Shown here: positions 1 through 8,778 of the stretch, piece by piece
How the letters are laid out: every line of letters starts with the position of its first letter
How positions within the stretch are numbered: position 1 is the first letter of the stretch
Notes under the pieces: generated by a model
The model's input: only the letters and a program-made list of their open reading frames with translations
What the model was told of the DNA's origin: nothing
Databases searched by the model: none
Made by a program: the position numbers and the translations under genes
DNA from: Anaerofustis stercorihominis
GTDB taxonomy: Bacteria; Bacillota; Clostridia; Eubacteriales; Anaerofustaceae
Assembly: GCA_015058295.1 (NCBI GenBank)
Contig: SVCP01000014.1
Coordinates: forward strand, 1-34,267
DNA: 34,267 nucleotides
Direction: 5' to 3'

Positions 1-404
1 TTTTGTAGGTGTATGTTCTGCTTCGTCCTGCTTTTCTCCGCATACACATTCGTGCCAGTGCTTTTCTCCGTCGCTTTCCCACTCTTCGCCGAATTCGCAT
101 TCATGAGTTGCAGGAATAGGTTCGCCTTCTTTTATAAGACCGTTGCATGATTTACAATATGTGTCGCCTGTATAACCATCTTCAAATTCTCCGGCAGGTT
201 TATAACCTCTGAGTTCAGTTTCCCCAACATGGTTATCCTTGTCAACACCGCCGAGTTCCTTTTCGCAGATTTCACATACCGACGGTGTCACACAGTCCGC
301 TTTTGTAGGTGTATGTTCCGTTTCGTCCTTCTTTTCTCCACATTCGCATTCGTGCCAGTGATTTTCTCCATCAGATTTCCATTCTGTTCCGAATTCGCAT
401 TCGT
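1..404 (-). repeat. 300-bp-period direct repeat inside the surface protein gene
   Basis: Bases 1-104 and 301-404 are near-identical, in phase with the reading frame, giving an exact 100-residue protein period. The gene is therefore built from tandem modules and probably continues with more copies to the left of the window. Confidence 0.85.
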
Positions 405-972
405 GAGCATCAACATCCTTAACGTCTATCTTATATGCAAAAAAACTCTGTTGCCCATCATTTTTCGGTTCAAAAACCGCAAAATAGAACGTAACTTCTT
501 TGTTGTCTGATGTTACGATTGAATATCCTTCATCCGGGATAGCCGGACCGTCATAGGCTTTAGCACTCTGCGCAAGAGTTTTTCCATCACCCCAAGTATA
601 ATCACCATCAGAAAGATTGTATATTGCAGACGGAATTACAGAATCTTTTTTATCATCTCTGATAACATAACCGTCGTTTCCGTCAGAAACAAACAACTCT
701 TCGAAATGCTGTGTAAAAATGTATTTCAGGCATTGCGAAATATTGCTGTCGTCAATATTACTTTTTGCTACCGACGCATCTGAAACACTGAACACGTCAC
801 CAACATAGGCTCCGGACAATTTGTGGTCAATACAATAACCATAGAATCCGTTCGAGAATGCGATGTCAGTAAATCCATTTTCGTTCGCCGTAACAGTCTC
901 CCCTGTTGCAAATACAGGGAAGCACAAGGTGACCATCAATAATGCCATACATAAGCTGAGTGCCTTTTTCAT
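1..972 (-). CDS. Secreted Cys/His-repeat surface protein, possible degenerate thioester domain (partial)
   Basis: The reading frame runs from ATG at 972 through the left edge of the window, so at least 324 residues are visible and the C-terminus is missing. GGAGG lies just upstream of the start. Residues 1-23 form a signal peptide (MKKALSLC..., hydrophobic core, cleavage near FATG). Residues 25-180 form a globular domain with YCID (Cys47) and, about 70 residues later, SAIYNLSDG; this spacing and wording resemble thioester (TQXA/TED) adhesin domains, but the expected Gln position is Pro114. Two copies of a 35-residue Cys/His module (HECEFG..EW..DGE, then HWHEC.CGEK) start at residues 190 and 290, separated by a CxxC-containing linker. 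Such Cys-pair modules are common in clostridial surface proteins. The thioester assignment is inference. A cell-wall anchor, if present, lies outside the window. Confidence 0.7.
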   Translation of the reverse strand, partial: MKKALSLCMALLMVTLCFPVFATGETVTANENGFTDIAFSNGFYGYCIDHKLSGAYVGDVFSVSDASVAKSNIDDSNISQCLKYIFTQHFEELFVSDGNDGYVIRDDKKDSVIPSAIYNLSDGDYTWGDGKTLAQSAKAYDGPAIPDEGYSIVTSDNKEVTFYFAVFEPKNDGQQSFFAYKIDVKDVDAHECEFGTEWKSDGENHWHECECGEKKDETEHTPTKADCVTPSVCEICEKELGGVDKDNHVGETELRGYKPAGEFEDGYTGDTYCKSCNGLIKEGEPIPATHECEFGEEWESDGEKHWHECVCGEKQDEAEHTPTK

Positions 973-1053
973 CTTCGATTCCTCCGTTTTTTCTTTTTTT
1001 AGTGTTTTTTTGATAAAATAACATATTTTTCTCCAAAATGTTATTTAACGTCC

Positions 1054-1082
1054 ATTATGCACTTACAAACCGCAAAAGTCAA
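1054..1082 (-). promoter_or_regulatory. Putative promoter of the surface protein gene
   Basis: On the minus strand TTGACT and CATAAT are separated by 17 nt, about 80 nt upstream of the ATG. Between promoter and start is a 9-bp hairpin (1016-1024 with 1038-1046) in the untranslated leader, which might affect translation or mRNA stability. Confidence 0.45.
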
Positions 1083-1196
1083 GCAAAAAATAAAATTTTT
1101 GACACTCTTCACCTTACATATGAAACCGGAGAATTTATGAATAAAATTAATTAATTTACTCTTTATTTCTTTAATATATAAAGTGACATAAAAATA

Positions 1197-1227
1197 AATA
1201 ACTGCCGCACCGGATGCGGCAGTTATT
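1197..1227 (-). terminator. Rho-independent terminator after nagB
   Basis: A 13-bp perfect stem (AATAACTGCCGCA with its complement) with a 5-nt loop is followed on the minus strand by a T-rich run. It lies 25 nt past the nagB stop. Confidence 0.85.
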
Positions 1228-1251
1228 GTTACTCAACATGTGAGCGGAATG

Positions 1252-2037
1252 TTATTTTTCGTTTCTGTAAACATCTTTGAAATACTTGTAAGTATTTACT
1301 TTCAGTTCTCCGCAGGCAGCTTCGTCGCAGGCAACGATTCCGTCCGGATGAAGCTGAAGGGCACTTACTGTCCATGCGTGGTCAACTCCGCCTTCGACGC
1401 AGTGACGCAGGGCACGGGCTTTGTTGTGGCCGCTGATGAGAAGGAGCACCTGTTTTGCATCGCACACTGTACCTACTCCTACGGAAAGTGCCGTCTTCGG
1501 GACCTTTGTCATATCATTGTCAAAGAAACGTGAGTTGGCGATAAGTGTATCTTCTGTAAGGACCCTTACACCTGTACGTGAAGTAAGGGATGTAAACGGT
1601 TCGTTGAATGCAATATGTCCGTCTACTCCGCATCCGCCGAGGAAAAGGTCTATCCCGCCGTAGGAAGCGATCTTTTCTTCAAAACGTGCACATTCCGCTT
1701 CCGGGTCTTCTGCCATTCCGTCAAGAATATTGATATTTTCTTTTGGTATCTTAATATGGTCAAAGAGATTTTCGTGCATAAAGTACCAGTAACTCTGGTC
1801 ATGATCTTTCGGAAGGCCTACATATTCGTCCATGTTGAATGTCACAACATTTTCAAACGAAAGAGTCCCCGCTTTGTTCATTGCAACAAGGCGTTTGTAT
1901 ACACCGATGGGAGAAGAGCCTGTGGGAAGGCCGAGAACAAACGGACGGTCTTCTTTATGGTTGTTGATTGCATCTGCGATGTGCTGCGCAGCCCAGTCGC
2001 TCATTTCTTCATAGTTATTTTTTATAATAAGTTTCAT
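1252..2037 (-). CDS. nagB: Glucosamine-6-phosphate deaminase
   Basis: Converts glucosamine-6-phosphate to fructose-6-phosphate and ammonia in the cytoplasm, the last step of GlcNAc/chitosugar catabolism before glycolysis. The 261-residue length fits the family. Visible motifs are [13 protein letters not shown] (phosphate binding), FNMDEYVGL (catalytic Asp), [10 protein letters not shown] (catalytic His and Glu region) and the C-terminal [12 protein letters not shown]. The start at 2037 ([12 protein letters not shown]) is preferred to an in-frame GTG four codons upstream because AGGAG sits 11 nt before this ATG and would overlap the GTG. The gene stands alone with its own promoter and terminator. 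No nagA is present in the window. Confidence 0.95.
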   Translation of the reverse strand: MKLIIKNNYEEMSDWAAQHIADAINNHKEDRPFVLGLPTGSSPIGVYKRLVAMNKAGTLSFENVVTFNMDEYVGLPKDHDQSYWYFMHENLFDHIKIPKENINILDGMAEDPEAECARFEEKIASYGGIDLFLGGCGVDGHIAFNEPFTSLTSRTGVRVLTEDTLIANSRFFDNDMTKVPKTALSVGVGTVCDAKQVLLLISGHNKARALRHCVEGGVDHAWTVSALQLHPDGIVACDEAACGELKVNTYKYFKDVYRNEK

Positions 2038-2088
2038 ATTCGTCCACACTCCTGTTCAGAATATTCGGAGGATTTCTCCATGTAACAA

Positions 2089-2116
2089 ATTATACACTTT
2101 TTTTCCAATTTGTCTA
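2089..2116 (-). promoter_or_regulatory. Putative nagB promoter
   Basis: Minus-strand TAGACA, 16-nt spacer, TATAAT, about 50 nt before the nagB start. The -10 is perfect, the -35 moderate. Confidence 0.4.
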
Positions 2117-2243
2117 TAAAAAAATATTATCCGGTTATATAAACATATTAAATTATACACAGCAGAGGGGCGTAATATGCCACTCACGTATCGTATAGCA
2201 TTTACATACAAAGAAAATATTTACATTCACGCAAACAAATAAA

Positions 2244-2272
2244 TTGCGCATTTGTATCATGTATGATAAAAT
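2244..2272 (+). promoter_or_regulatory. Putative promoter of the anchored propeller protein gene
   Basis: TTGCGC, 17-nt spacer, TAAAAT, followed by AAGGAGGA shortly before the ATG at 2310. Confidence 0.4.
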
Positions 2273-2309
2273 TTGTGTTACAGGTCATAATTAAGGAGGA
2301 ATTAAAATT

Positions 2310-4739
2310 ATGAAAAGAACACTTGTCGCTCTTATGCTGACAGTGATGCTTCTGCTCGGTGCAGTAAGCCCTGCATTCGCGGCAGAAGAGCTTCCGTTCA
2401 ACACATCGCTTACGATCGAAAAAGTAAGTAATCCGCAGAACGGAGCAGGCGAAGCTGACGGCCTTGAAGAAGGCACAGACCGCCACAATTCTTATGCATG
2501 GTCAATGAGACACCTCAAAGATGAAAACGGGGATTATGTCTACATCGGCAGCAACAGAAACATTCTTTACAGCATCGTCGGCTCAATGGCAGGCGACAGT
2601 GCGAAAGCACTTGTTGATCTCGTAACAAACGGCGAAATCTCATCAGAACCTTCAGACGGTAAAGCATGCATCGTCCGTTACAACAACGAAACAGGAAAGA
2701 CAGAAACATATTTTGATTCTGCAAACCCGGAACACATTGCTGCACTCAATGCTACTGATGTTGCAAAAGCATCAGGACACACTATCGCAGCTATCTGGGG
2801 ATTCCGTTCTTCAGTTGAATTTAACGGCGTAGCATACTTCAACGGTTCAGGCGCAAGCACAAAAGGTCAGTCACTGAGCCTTCTTATGAAGATTGAATCA
2901 AATGCTCAGGCTTCTCCGGAACTTGTATACTGTGATGCAGGCGGAGACCTTCGTGCATCCACAGTATCCGAAGACGGCAAGACACTGTATGTAGGCGGCA
3001 ACGACAACGCATATACATACCAGCCGGAAGGCGCTGATGCAAATGCAATGCAGTTTATCGCAATGCAGACAACAGACGGCGAAAACTATGAAATGATCGC
3101 AGATCCTTCTGATTTCGGTCAGTACTGCATTAACGGCAAGTTCCGTTCAACAGGCGGCGACGCATGGGATATGGCTCATTATCAGGGCAAACTTTATTTC
3201 TCTATGATGACAACAGCCGGCGGCGTTGTGTTCAGAGGTTATGAAGATCCCACAAATCCCGATGCAAACGCTTATGGCTGGGTATGGGAAGAATTCGTAG
3301 GCGCAGACGGAAAATTTGACTACGGCTTCGGAAACCCGCTCAACTACACACTTACACCGGTTGTTTATGACGGAAACCTTTACTTCATCACATTCACAGA
3401 CGCTATGGGCTCAATGCTCGCAACAGTGGCAGGTCTTATCCAGGGAATCAATACAGGCAATATGGATGCATACTTCTATGGTCTCAGCCTTATTGACAAG
3501 TCTATGGAAAATGAAACAGCTCTCTTCCGCATGCTCCCCGACGGCACAGTTGAAATGGTTATGGGTGATGAAAAAGACCTTGGCGACCCCAACGTAAAAT
3601 TCAATGCAAAGATCGGTGCAGGCTTCAACAACCTCCCGCGCAGCACAACACAGTATAACTGGAGAGCTACAGAATTCAACGGTAAACTTTACATCGGCAC
3701 ATTCGATGCATATCCGCTTTACAAATATGTGACAAAAATCACAAACGGCGACCTGTTCGAAATGACACAGCCGGAATTCAAGAGCCAGATTGCGTTCCTC
3801 TTCGCATTTGTATGCGCAGTTGCAGAAGATATCAATGCTGAAATCTCTGCAGAAATTTCTCAGATCATTGAAAACCTGAAAGATAAGATCTTCCCGGATG
3901 ATGACTACACGGAACTTCTCCCGGAAGGCATCACAATGGATGACATCAACGAAGCTGCTGAAATCTTTGTCAGCGGGTATACAATGACTCTTGCTGAAGG
4001 TGCTGAAGGTGAAGACGGTGCTGAAGGGGCTGAAGGCGAAGAAGGTGCTGAAGGCGAAGAAAGCGAAATGCCGATTCTTGAACAGCTTTTCGATTCACTT
4101 ACAGACTCACTCGCAACAATTCTTGCGGGTCTTTACGGTGAAGACACAACAGAAACTGTATCAGCACTTATGAAACTGTTCGACGCAACAACGCCGAAAC
4201 TCGGTGAACTTCAGACAAAAGTTGAAGAAACAGCTGCTGAACTCGAAGGTCAGCCGGGCGCAAGAGTTCTCGGAGTGCTCGCTGAAGCAATTCAGGCAAT
4301 CCGTGACAAAATCGGCCAGATCGATCAGGAAAAAGTAGATCTTTACATCCGTGTATCTGATACTATCGCAGCAAACGACGATCCGGGCTTCGAACTTTAC
4401 TGCACAGAAGACGGTGTTAACTTTGAAGCTGTCACAATCGACGGATTCGGTGATGAATTCAACTACGGTGTAAGAAATATTCTCGCAACAGATGACGCTC
4501 TCTTCGTGGGAACAGCAAACCCGTACTACGGAGCACAGCTCTGGAAACTCACTGACCCCAACGCAAGTGATGACAAGACAGATGACGATATCACTGACGA
4601 CACAGAAGAACCGGGAGAAGTTGAACCTGAAACAGACAACCCGCCGACAGGCGACAATATGACAGAAGTTATCTGCTTCACACTTGTCCTTATGGCTACG
4701 GTTCTCGTAATCAGAAAACGCAGAAACGAAATGAATTAA
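2310..4739 (+). CDS. Sortase-anchored (NPPTG) propeller-like surface protein
   Basis: A secreted 809-residue protein of unknown substrate. Residues 1-24 are a signal peptide ending AFA-A. Repeated short strands of the type G.LYF/G.LYIGT (NGVAYFNG, QGKLYFSM, DGNLYFIT, NGKLYIGTFD, DDALFVGTAN) are typical of beta-propeller blades. The propeller seems split: between blades, from about residue 490 to 700, lies a helical insert with an acidic EGAEGE tract (about 563-585). After the last blade (GAQLWKL) come an Asp/Glu-rich spacer, the sortase motif NPPTG at 777-781, a hydrophobic segment and the basic tail RKRRNE, so the protein is probably cell-wall attached. The start has a strong AAGGAGGA site. 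The gene is monocistronic, with a terminator directly after it. The family was not recognised beyond this architecture. Confidence 0.8.
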   Translation: MKRTLVALMLTVMLLLGAVSPAFAAEELPFNTSLTIEKVSNPQNGAGEADGLEEGTDRHNSYAWSMRHLKDENGDYVYIGSNRNILYSIVGSMAGDSAKALVDLVTNGEISSEPSDGKACIVRYNNETGKTETYFDSANPEHIAALNATDVAKASGHTIAAIWGFRSSVEFNGVAYFNGSGASTKGQSLSLLMKIESNAQASPELVYCDAGGDLRASTVSEDGKTLYVGGNDNAYTYQPEGADANAMQFIAMQTTDGENYEMIADPSDFGQYCINGKFRSTGGDAWDMAHYQGKLYFSMMTTAGGVVFRGYEDPTNPDANAYGWVWEEFVGADGKFDYGFGNPLNYTLTPVVYDGNLYFITFTDAMGSMLATVAGLIQGINTGNMDAYFYGLSLIDKSMENETALFRMLPDGTVEMVMGDEKDLGDPNVKFNAKIGAGFNNLPRSTTQYNWRATEFNGKLYIGTFDAYPLYKYVTKITNGDLFEMTQPEFKSQIAFLFAFVCAVAEDINAEISAEISQIIENLKDKIFPDDDYTELLPEGITMDDINEAAEIFVSGYTMTLAEGAEGEDGAEGAEGEEGAEGEESEMPILEQLFDSLTDSLATILAGLYGEDTTETVSALMKLFDATTPKLGELQTKVEETAAELEGQPGARVLGVLAEAIQAIRDKIGQIDQEKVDLYIRVSDTIAANDDPGFELYCTEDGVNFEAVTIDGFGDEFNYGVRNILATDDALFVGTANPYYGAQLWKLTDPNASDDKTDDDITDDTEEPGEVEPETDNPPTGDNMTEVICFTLVLMATVLVIRKRRNEMN
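3993..4067 (+). repeat. Short tandem repeat encoding the acidic EGAEGE tract
   Basis: GCTGAAGG(T/G/C) units and GAAGAA variants are iterated in frame, giving alternating Ala-Glu-Gly. Such a tract can expand or contract by slippage without a frameshift when whole 3-nt units change. Confidence 0.8.
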
Positions 4740-4749
4740 TTTTATCTTA

Positions 4750-4782
4750 AATCCGCCTGCAATATGCAGGCGGATTTTTTAT
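4750..4782 (+). terminator. Terminator after the propeller protein gene
   Basis: A 12-bp perfect stem (AATCCGCCTGCA / TGCAGGCGGATT) with a 3-nt loop, followed by TTTTTTATTTTTT. Confidence 0.9.
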
Positions 4783-4891
4783 TTTTTGTAAAGCCCTGCA
4801 TACACTTGACTGCAGGTAAGATTGTGGTATATTTGTTATATAAACTTTCTTATTGCAGACAATCACGGTATATTCCGTAAAGGAGACAATC

Positions 4892-6544
4892 ATGAAACAT
4901 TCACTGTGCAATATCCCCGATATAATCATACATAATGCCTGCGTTCATCTTGTAGATGATGAAAACAGTACAGAACAGGCAATCGCCGTATCTGACGGAA
5001 AGATCCTTGCTGTGGGAAATAACAGCGAAATACTTTCACTTGCAGGAGAAGATACGAAGATAATAAATGCTGACGGTGCTTCAGTAATTCCCGGTATAAA
5101 CGATTCCCATTGTCATATGTGGGAAGCAGGTATGCTTATGGAAGGGATAATCACTTTCGGCATCCCCAGTATAAAGGAACTTGCGGAGCTTGTAGGAGAA
5201 TATACGAAAAAGATGCAGCCCGGGCAGTGGCTTCAGGGCGGAAGCTGGATAGAATCACAGTTTGTTGAAGGCAGAATGCCCACAAAGTACGATCTCGATC
5301 CGTATTCGCCGGAAAATCCCGTTGTTTTAGAGAGAATATTCTCCACCTGCTGTGCAAACAGTGCGGCACTTAAAGCCGCAGGCATCACAAAAGAAACTCC
5401 CGACCCAAAGGGCGGCACCATCGGAAGAGACGAAAACGGTGAACCCAACGGTCTTCTGTTCCGAAGCGCTAAACAGCTTGTAAGAGATGTTATGCCCTCC
5501 GCATTTGGCGACAGCAAATTCGGTTCAGGCGAACAGATAACCCTCGCCATAAGACGTGCGCAGGACGAATTTCTCAGATACGGTATTACGAGCATTATGG
5601 AAGCAGGCGTCACACCGAGTATGATACGAGCCTATCAGAGGATCAGAAATAATGGGGAACTGAAGCTGAGAGTAAACCTCATGCCCTGCTGGCACGGTTT
5701 TGCCATAAACGAAGATGAAGACTTTTCCGACAGACTTATCGGTGAACTCGGACTTTCAAGCGGTTTCGGAGATGAATGGCTCAGAATCGGGAATCTGAAA
5801 ATGGCCATTGACGGAGGCCTCACATCAAAAACAAGCCTTCGCACATGGAATTACGTGGGAGATGATAATATAGAGGAATTTCCTCTCCGCCTTGATCTGA
5901 ATGAACTTGACGGCTGGGTAAAAGAAGCACATGACAACGACTGGGGCGTAGGCATACATGTTATGGGAGATGTTGCCGTAAAAAAAGCCGCAGAAGCAAT
6001 ATACTCCGCGTATAAAGAGAACCCTGCAGACCGTCGTCATCAGCTTATTCACTGTTATTATGCAGATGAAGATGTGCTGAAAATGATGGCAGAAGCAGAT
6101 ATTATCATGGCGGCACAGCCTGCGTTCATATACAACGAAGCCGACGGATATCCGAAACTCCTTCACGAAGAACAACAGAGAACATTTATGCCACTGCGTT
6201 CCGCAATAGATGCGGGAGTAAATATCTCAATGAGCACAGACATTCCTTCCGCACATCACAATCCGTTCTGGGGAATGTATTCTGCAGTGACGAGAAAAGG
6301 TATGCACGGACACTGTCTCGGCAAAGAAGAAGCAATCACCATGCAGGAAGCACTCCGGGCAATGACAAAAGGCGGAGCGTATATGAGCAAGGAAGAAAAT
6401 ATCAAAGGCTCTCTCCTTCCGGGAATGCTTGCGGATATGGTAATCCTTGACAGAAACTTAAATAATACCCATGAAGAAGATATCAGAAATGTCGTCGTTG
6501 AAATGACAATAGTTGACGGAAAAATAGCTTACGAAAGATCATAA
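4892..6544 (+). CDS. YtcJ-like metal-dependent amidohydrolase
   Basis: 550 residues of the amidohydrolase_3/YtcJ family, cytoplasmic hydrolases of mostly unknown natural substrates. The N-terminal part is a beta-sandwich start (DIIIHNACVHLV, AIAVSDGKILAVG). The metal site HxH is in INDSHCHMW. Further family motifs are GGSWIESQF, an Asn-Ser-Ala-Ala-Leu segment (CCANSAALK), MAIDGGLTSK, GIHVMGDVAV, QLIHCYYAD and the late metal-binding Asp in STDIPSAHHNP; the C-terminal return to the sandwich is GSLLPGMLADMVILD. The start at 4892 is supported by AAAGGAG 6 nt upstream; an ATG 13 codons earlier has no such site. The usual RxxGH before the NSxAL segment is not visible (ERIFSTCCANS), so substrate contacts may differ. 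Monocistronic. Confidence 0.88.
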   Translation: MKHSLCNIPDIIIHNACVHLVDDENSTEQAIAVSDGKILAVGNNSEILSLAGEDTKIINADGASVIPGINDSHCHMWEAGMLMEGIITFGIPSIKELAELVGEYTKKMQPGQWLQGGSWIESQFVEGRMPTKYDLDPYSPENPVVLERIFSTCCANSAALKAAGITKETPDPKGGTIGRDENGEPNGLLFRSAKQLVRDVMPSAFGDSKFGSGEQITLAIRRAQDEFLRYGITSIMEAGVTPSMIRAYQRIRNNGELKLRVNLMPCWHGFAINEDEDFSDRLIGELGLSSGFGDEWLRIGNLKMAIDGGLTSKTSLRTWNYVGDDNIEEFPLRLDLNELDGWVKEAHDNDWGVGIHVMGDVAVKKAAEAIYSAYKENPADRRHQLIHCYYADEDVLKMMAEADIIMAAQPAFIYNEADGYPKLLHEEQQRTFMPLRSAIDAGVNISMSTDIPSAHHNPFWGMYSAVTRKGMHGHCLGKEEAITMQEALRAMTKGGAYMSKEENIKGSLLPGMLADMVILDRNLNNTHEEDIRNVVVEMTIVDGKIAYERS

Positions 6545-6567
6545 TATATCCGTAACTCACAATTCAT

Positions 6568-6605
6568 AAAAAAAGAGTCTGAACATAATGTTCAGTCTCT
6601 TTTCG
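6568..6605. terminator. Bidirectional-looking terminator hairpin
   Basis: AAAAGAG-T-CTGAAC pairs with GTTCAG-T-CTCTTTT around ATAAT, with one T-T mismatch. A-runs and T-runs on both sides allow function on either strand. It follows the amidohydrolase stop. Confidence 0.75.
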
Positions 6606-6722
6606 TGTAAAATCAGCAATAACACCTGCATTTTTCAGGGAGAAATGTGCATAATATGGTTTCATACATATTTTTGTGATATACTTACTGCAGTAATATC
6701 TGATAATGCACAGGAGAATACT

Positions 6723-6941
6723 ATGTTTAAAAATACAGACAATACATTCAATGAAATAAGAGAGCGTTCCCTTCTTAAATGGCTTGATGATATGGAAAAG
6801 CACGAAGATGTGGAAGTAAGAGGCGGAGTGAGACTCTGCAGAGAATATATGAATTATCTTATAGAACAGAATGCAAAATTAAAACAGGAATGTGAGCTCA
6901 AAAACAGCTATCTGAAAAAAATGGCTGAAAAATATAAATAA
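6723..6941 (+). CDS. Small coiled-coil protein of unknown function
   Basis: A 72-residue charged protein starting MFKNTDNTFNEIRERSLL. The start at 6723 is chosen because CAGGAGA lies 5 nt upstream. The C-terminal half (YLIEQNAKLKQE, LKNSYLKKMAEKYK) has heptad-like hydrophobic spacing and should form a short coiled coil. No signal peptide or Cys is present. A TGATATACT extended -10 box lies about 40 nt upstream of the start. The family was not recognised. It precedes the DUF2156 gene on the same strand with a 71-nt gap, so co-transcription is possible. Confidence 0.6.
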   Translation: MFKNTDNTFNEIRERSLLKWLDDMEKHEDVEVRGGVRLCREYMNYLIEQNAKLKQECELKNSYLKKMAEKYK

Positions 6942-7012
6942 AACACATACATAATTGTATAAAACGACTGATTTTTATCAGCCTGAGCTATAACGCACAT
7001 ACAGGTAAACAT

Positions 7013-7921
7013 ATGATTAATTTTATTGACTATTCACCGGAAGTTCTCAGAGAACTTTCTCCGATAATACAACAAAGTCCGTACAAATCAAACGACATTT
7101 CCCTCGGATCGTTTCTTATGTGGAACAAAAGCAGTGATCTTAAATTTGCCGTGCTGAATGATACATTTATTTCCCGGGTAATAATCGACGGAATAGTCTC
7201 TTTCAGTTATCCTTTCGGAAAAGATGTTGACGGGGCGCTGAAAGCACTGTGCGGATACACAAAGGAAAATAATATTCCACTTGTGTTTTACTGCGTGGAA
7301 GAAGAAATGCTTGCAGAGCTTGGCGGGAATCCGTATTTTTCCGTAACGGAATATTCCTACGACAGAAGATGGAGCGATTATCTTTATGACTACAACGAAA
7401 TGGAAAATTTCCCCGGAAGAAAATTCAGCGGGCAGAGAAACCATATAAACAAATACAAAAAACTGTACGGAGAACCTGATCTTCGCCCCATAAAAAAAGA
7501 AGATTCTCTGAATGTTCATAAAATGCTGGAGGAATATTATATTTCAAGGGAAGAACCTTCCACAGAGCTCGAAAACGAGGAATTCTGCCGGACATACGAA
7601 CTTTTAGAGCAATTTGAAGAACTCGGAATGTATTGCGGAGGACTGTACGCAGAAGATAAACTCATCGGCATCACCATCGGGGAGATCATAGGAGATATGC
7701 TGATACTTCATGTTGAGAAGGCACTGACAAAATATACGGGAGCATACCCTACCCTTTTCAACAGCTTCATCAGATATATGAAGGAGATTTCACCGGTAAA
7801 TCTTAATGTCATAAACCGCGAAGATGACTCGGGCGATGAAGGTCTGAGAACATCGAAAATGCAGTATAAACCTATTCAGATACTCCATAAATATACTGTA
7901 AACACAAATCTCAACATATAG
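7013..7921 (+). CDS. DUF2156 / LPG-synthase C-terminal-like GNAT-fold protein
   Basis: 302 residues matching the phosphatidylglycerol lysyltransferase C-terminal domain type (tandem GNAT folds) without any membrane segment. Characteristic parts are the central Y-D ... FPGRKFSGQRNHINKYKK, GGLYAEDKLIGITIGE, HVEKAL..YTGAYPTLFN.F and the end NREDDSGDEGLRTSKMQYKP. In MprF this domain transfers an aminoacyl group from tRNA to lipid. Stand-alone soluble forms are widespread and mostly uncharacterised; aminoacyl transfer here is inference. The ribosome binding site is weak (CAGGTA). A terminator follows immediately. Confidence 0.85.
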   Translation: MINFIDYSPEVLRELSPIIQQSPYKSNDISLGSFLMWNKSSDLKFAVLNDTFISRVIIDGIVSFSYPFGKDVDGALKALCGYTKENNIPLVFYCVEEEMLAELGGNPYFSVTEYSYDRRWSDYLYDYNEMENFPGRKFSGQRNHINKYKKLYGEPDLRPIKKEDSLNVHKMLEEYYISREEPSTELENEEFCRTYELLEQFEELGMYCGGLYAEDKLIGITIGEIIGDMLILHVEKALTKYTGAYPTLFNSFIRYMKEISPVNLNVINREDDSGDEGLRTSKMQYKPIQILHKYTVNTNLNI

Positions 7922-7946
7922 CACCGTTCTGACGGTGCTTTTTTTC
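7920..7946 (+). terminator. Terminator after the DUF2156 gene
   Basis: AGCACCGT / ACGGTGCT, 4-nt loop, then seven T. The stem begins at the last base of the stop codon. Confidence 0.9.
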
Positions 7947-7987
7947 GGCAAAAAAACATTAATAAACAAAACTTCCGAAGAATTAAG

Positions 7988-8016
7988 ATGACAAATACCG
8001 TATACTATGGTATAAT
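7988..8016 (+). promoter_or_regulatory. Putative promoter of the sugar transferase operon
   Basis: ATGACA, 17-nt spacer, TATAAT, with TGG before the -10. The spacer contains the inverted repeat ATACC/GGTAT, a possible operator. Confidence 0.55.
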
Positions 8017-8073
8017 AACCTGAATTTATGTGTCTTTAAGATAACAACAAAATACACAATGTGGAGGCAACTC

Positions 8074-8760
8074 TTGGAAACTCAGTTCACAACAACAGAC
8101 AAACAACAAAAGAAAATAAACGGAATATATAACCGCTTCATAAAACGTGCCATAGATATTGTGCTGTCCCTTACGGCAATGATTCTTTTCGGATGGCTGT
8201 TTTTACTTCTTATGCTTATAGTAAGAATAAATATGGGCTCACCTGTATTCTATTCATCACAGAGAGCAGGCAGAGGAGAAAAGCCGTTCAGAATTTACAA
8301 ATTCAGAAGTATGACCAACGAAACCGATGAAAACGGTGTGCTTCTTCCGTCACCGCAGAGACTTACAAAATTCGGACGCCTCCTCAGAAGCACAAGCCTT
8401 GATGAACTTCCTTCATTGTGGAATATTCTCAAAGGGGAACTTTCCATAGTCGGCCCGAGACCTCTTCCGATGAAATACCTGCCGTATTATCGTGAAGACG
8501 AAAGAGTGCGTCACGCAGTGCGTCCCGGTCTTACAGGCTGGGCGCAGGTAAACGGCAGAAACGCAATATCCTGGGACGACAAGTTCAGCCTTGATGCGGA
8601 GTATGTGGAAAATATGTCACTGCTTTTTGATATAAAAGTGCTTTTATATACAGTTATAAAAGTAATCAAAAGAAGCGACATTATTCAGGATGACCAGCAG
8701 ACAGCCAGTCTGCATATCGTCAGGGCAGATATGAATAAACAGACAGATGAACTGTCCTGA
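8074..8760 (+). CDS. Monotopic phosphoglycosyl transferase (PglC/WcaJ-type sugar transferase)
   Basis: Transfers a sugar-1-phosphate from a UDP-sugar to undecaprenyl phosphate at the cytoplasmic membrane face, starting a glycan. Features: IKRAIDIVLSL and a following re-entrant hydrophobic segment, FRIYKFRSMT, the catalytic Asp-Glu dyad in SLDELPSLWNILKGE, SIVGPRPL and RPGLTGWAQVNGRNAISW. The start is probably TTG at 8074, because TGGAGG sits 6 nt before it; the in-frame ATG at 8059 overlaps that ribosome binding site and has none of its own. Length (228 residues) fits the compact PglC class. First gene of a three-gene operon; the next gene begins 18 nt after the stop. Confidence 0.92.
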   Translation: METQFTTTDKQQKKINGIYNRFIKRAIDIVLSLTAMILFGWLFLLLMLIVRINMGSPVFYSSQRAGRGEKPFRIYKFRSMTNETDENGVLLPSPQRLTKFGRLLRSTSLDELPSLWNILKGELSIVGPRPLPMKYLPYYREDERVRHAVRPGLTGWAQVNGRNAISWDDKFSLDAEYVENMSLLFDIKVLLYTVIKVIKRSDIIQDDQQTASLHIVRADMNKQTDELS

Positions 8761-8778
8761 GCAAGCAGGAGATAATCT

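Noticed and set aside
1615-2085. 156-codon frame opposite nagB
   Set aside because: Antisense shadow of a well-conserved gene; no start signal and no domain.
2041-2309. Riboswitch (such as glmS) in the nagB/propeller intergenic region
   Set aside because: No glmS ribozyme core or other conserved aptamer was found; the region is AT-rich and holds only promoters.
8059-8073. ATG at 8059 as start of the sugar transferase
   Set aside because: It overlaps the GTGGAGG ribosome binding site that serves TTG at 8074, and it has no upstream site itself.
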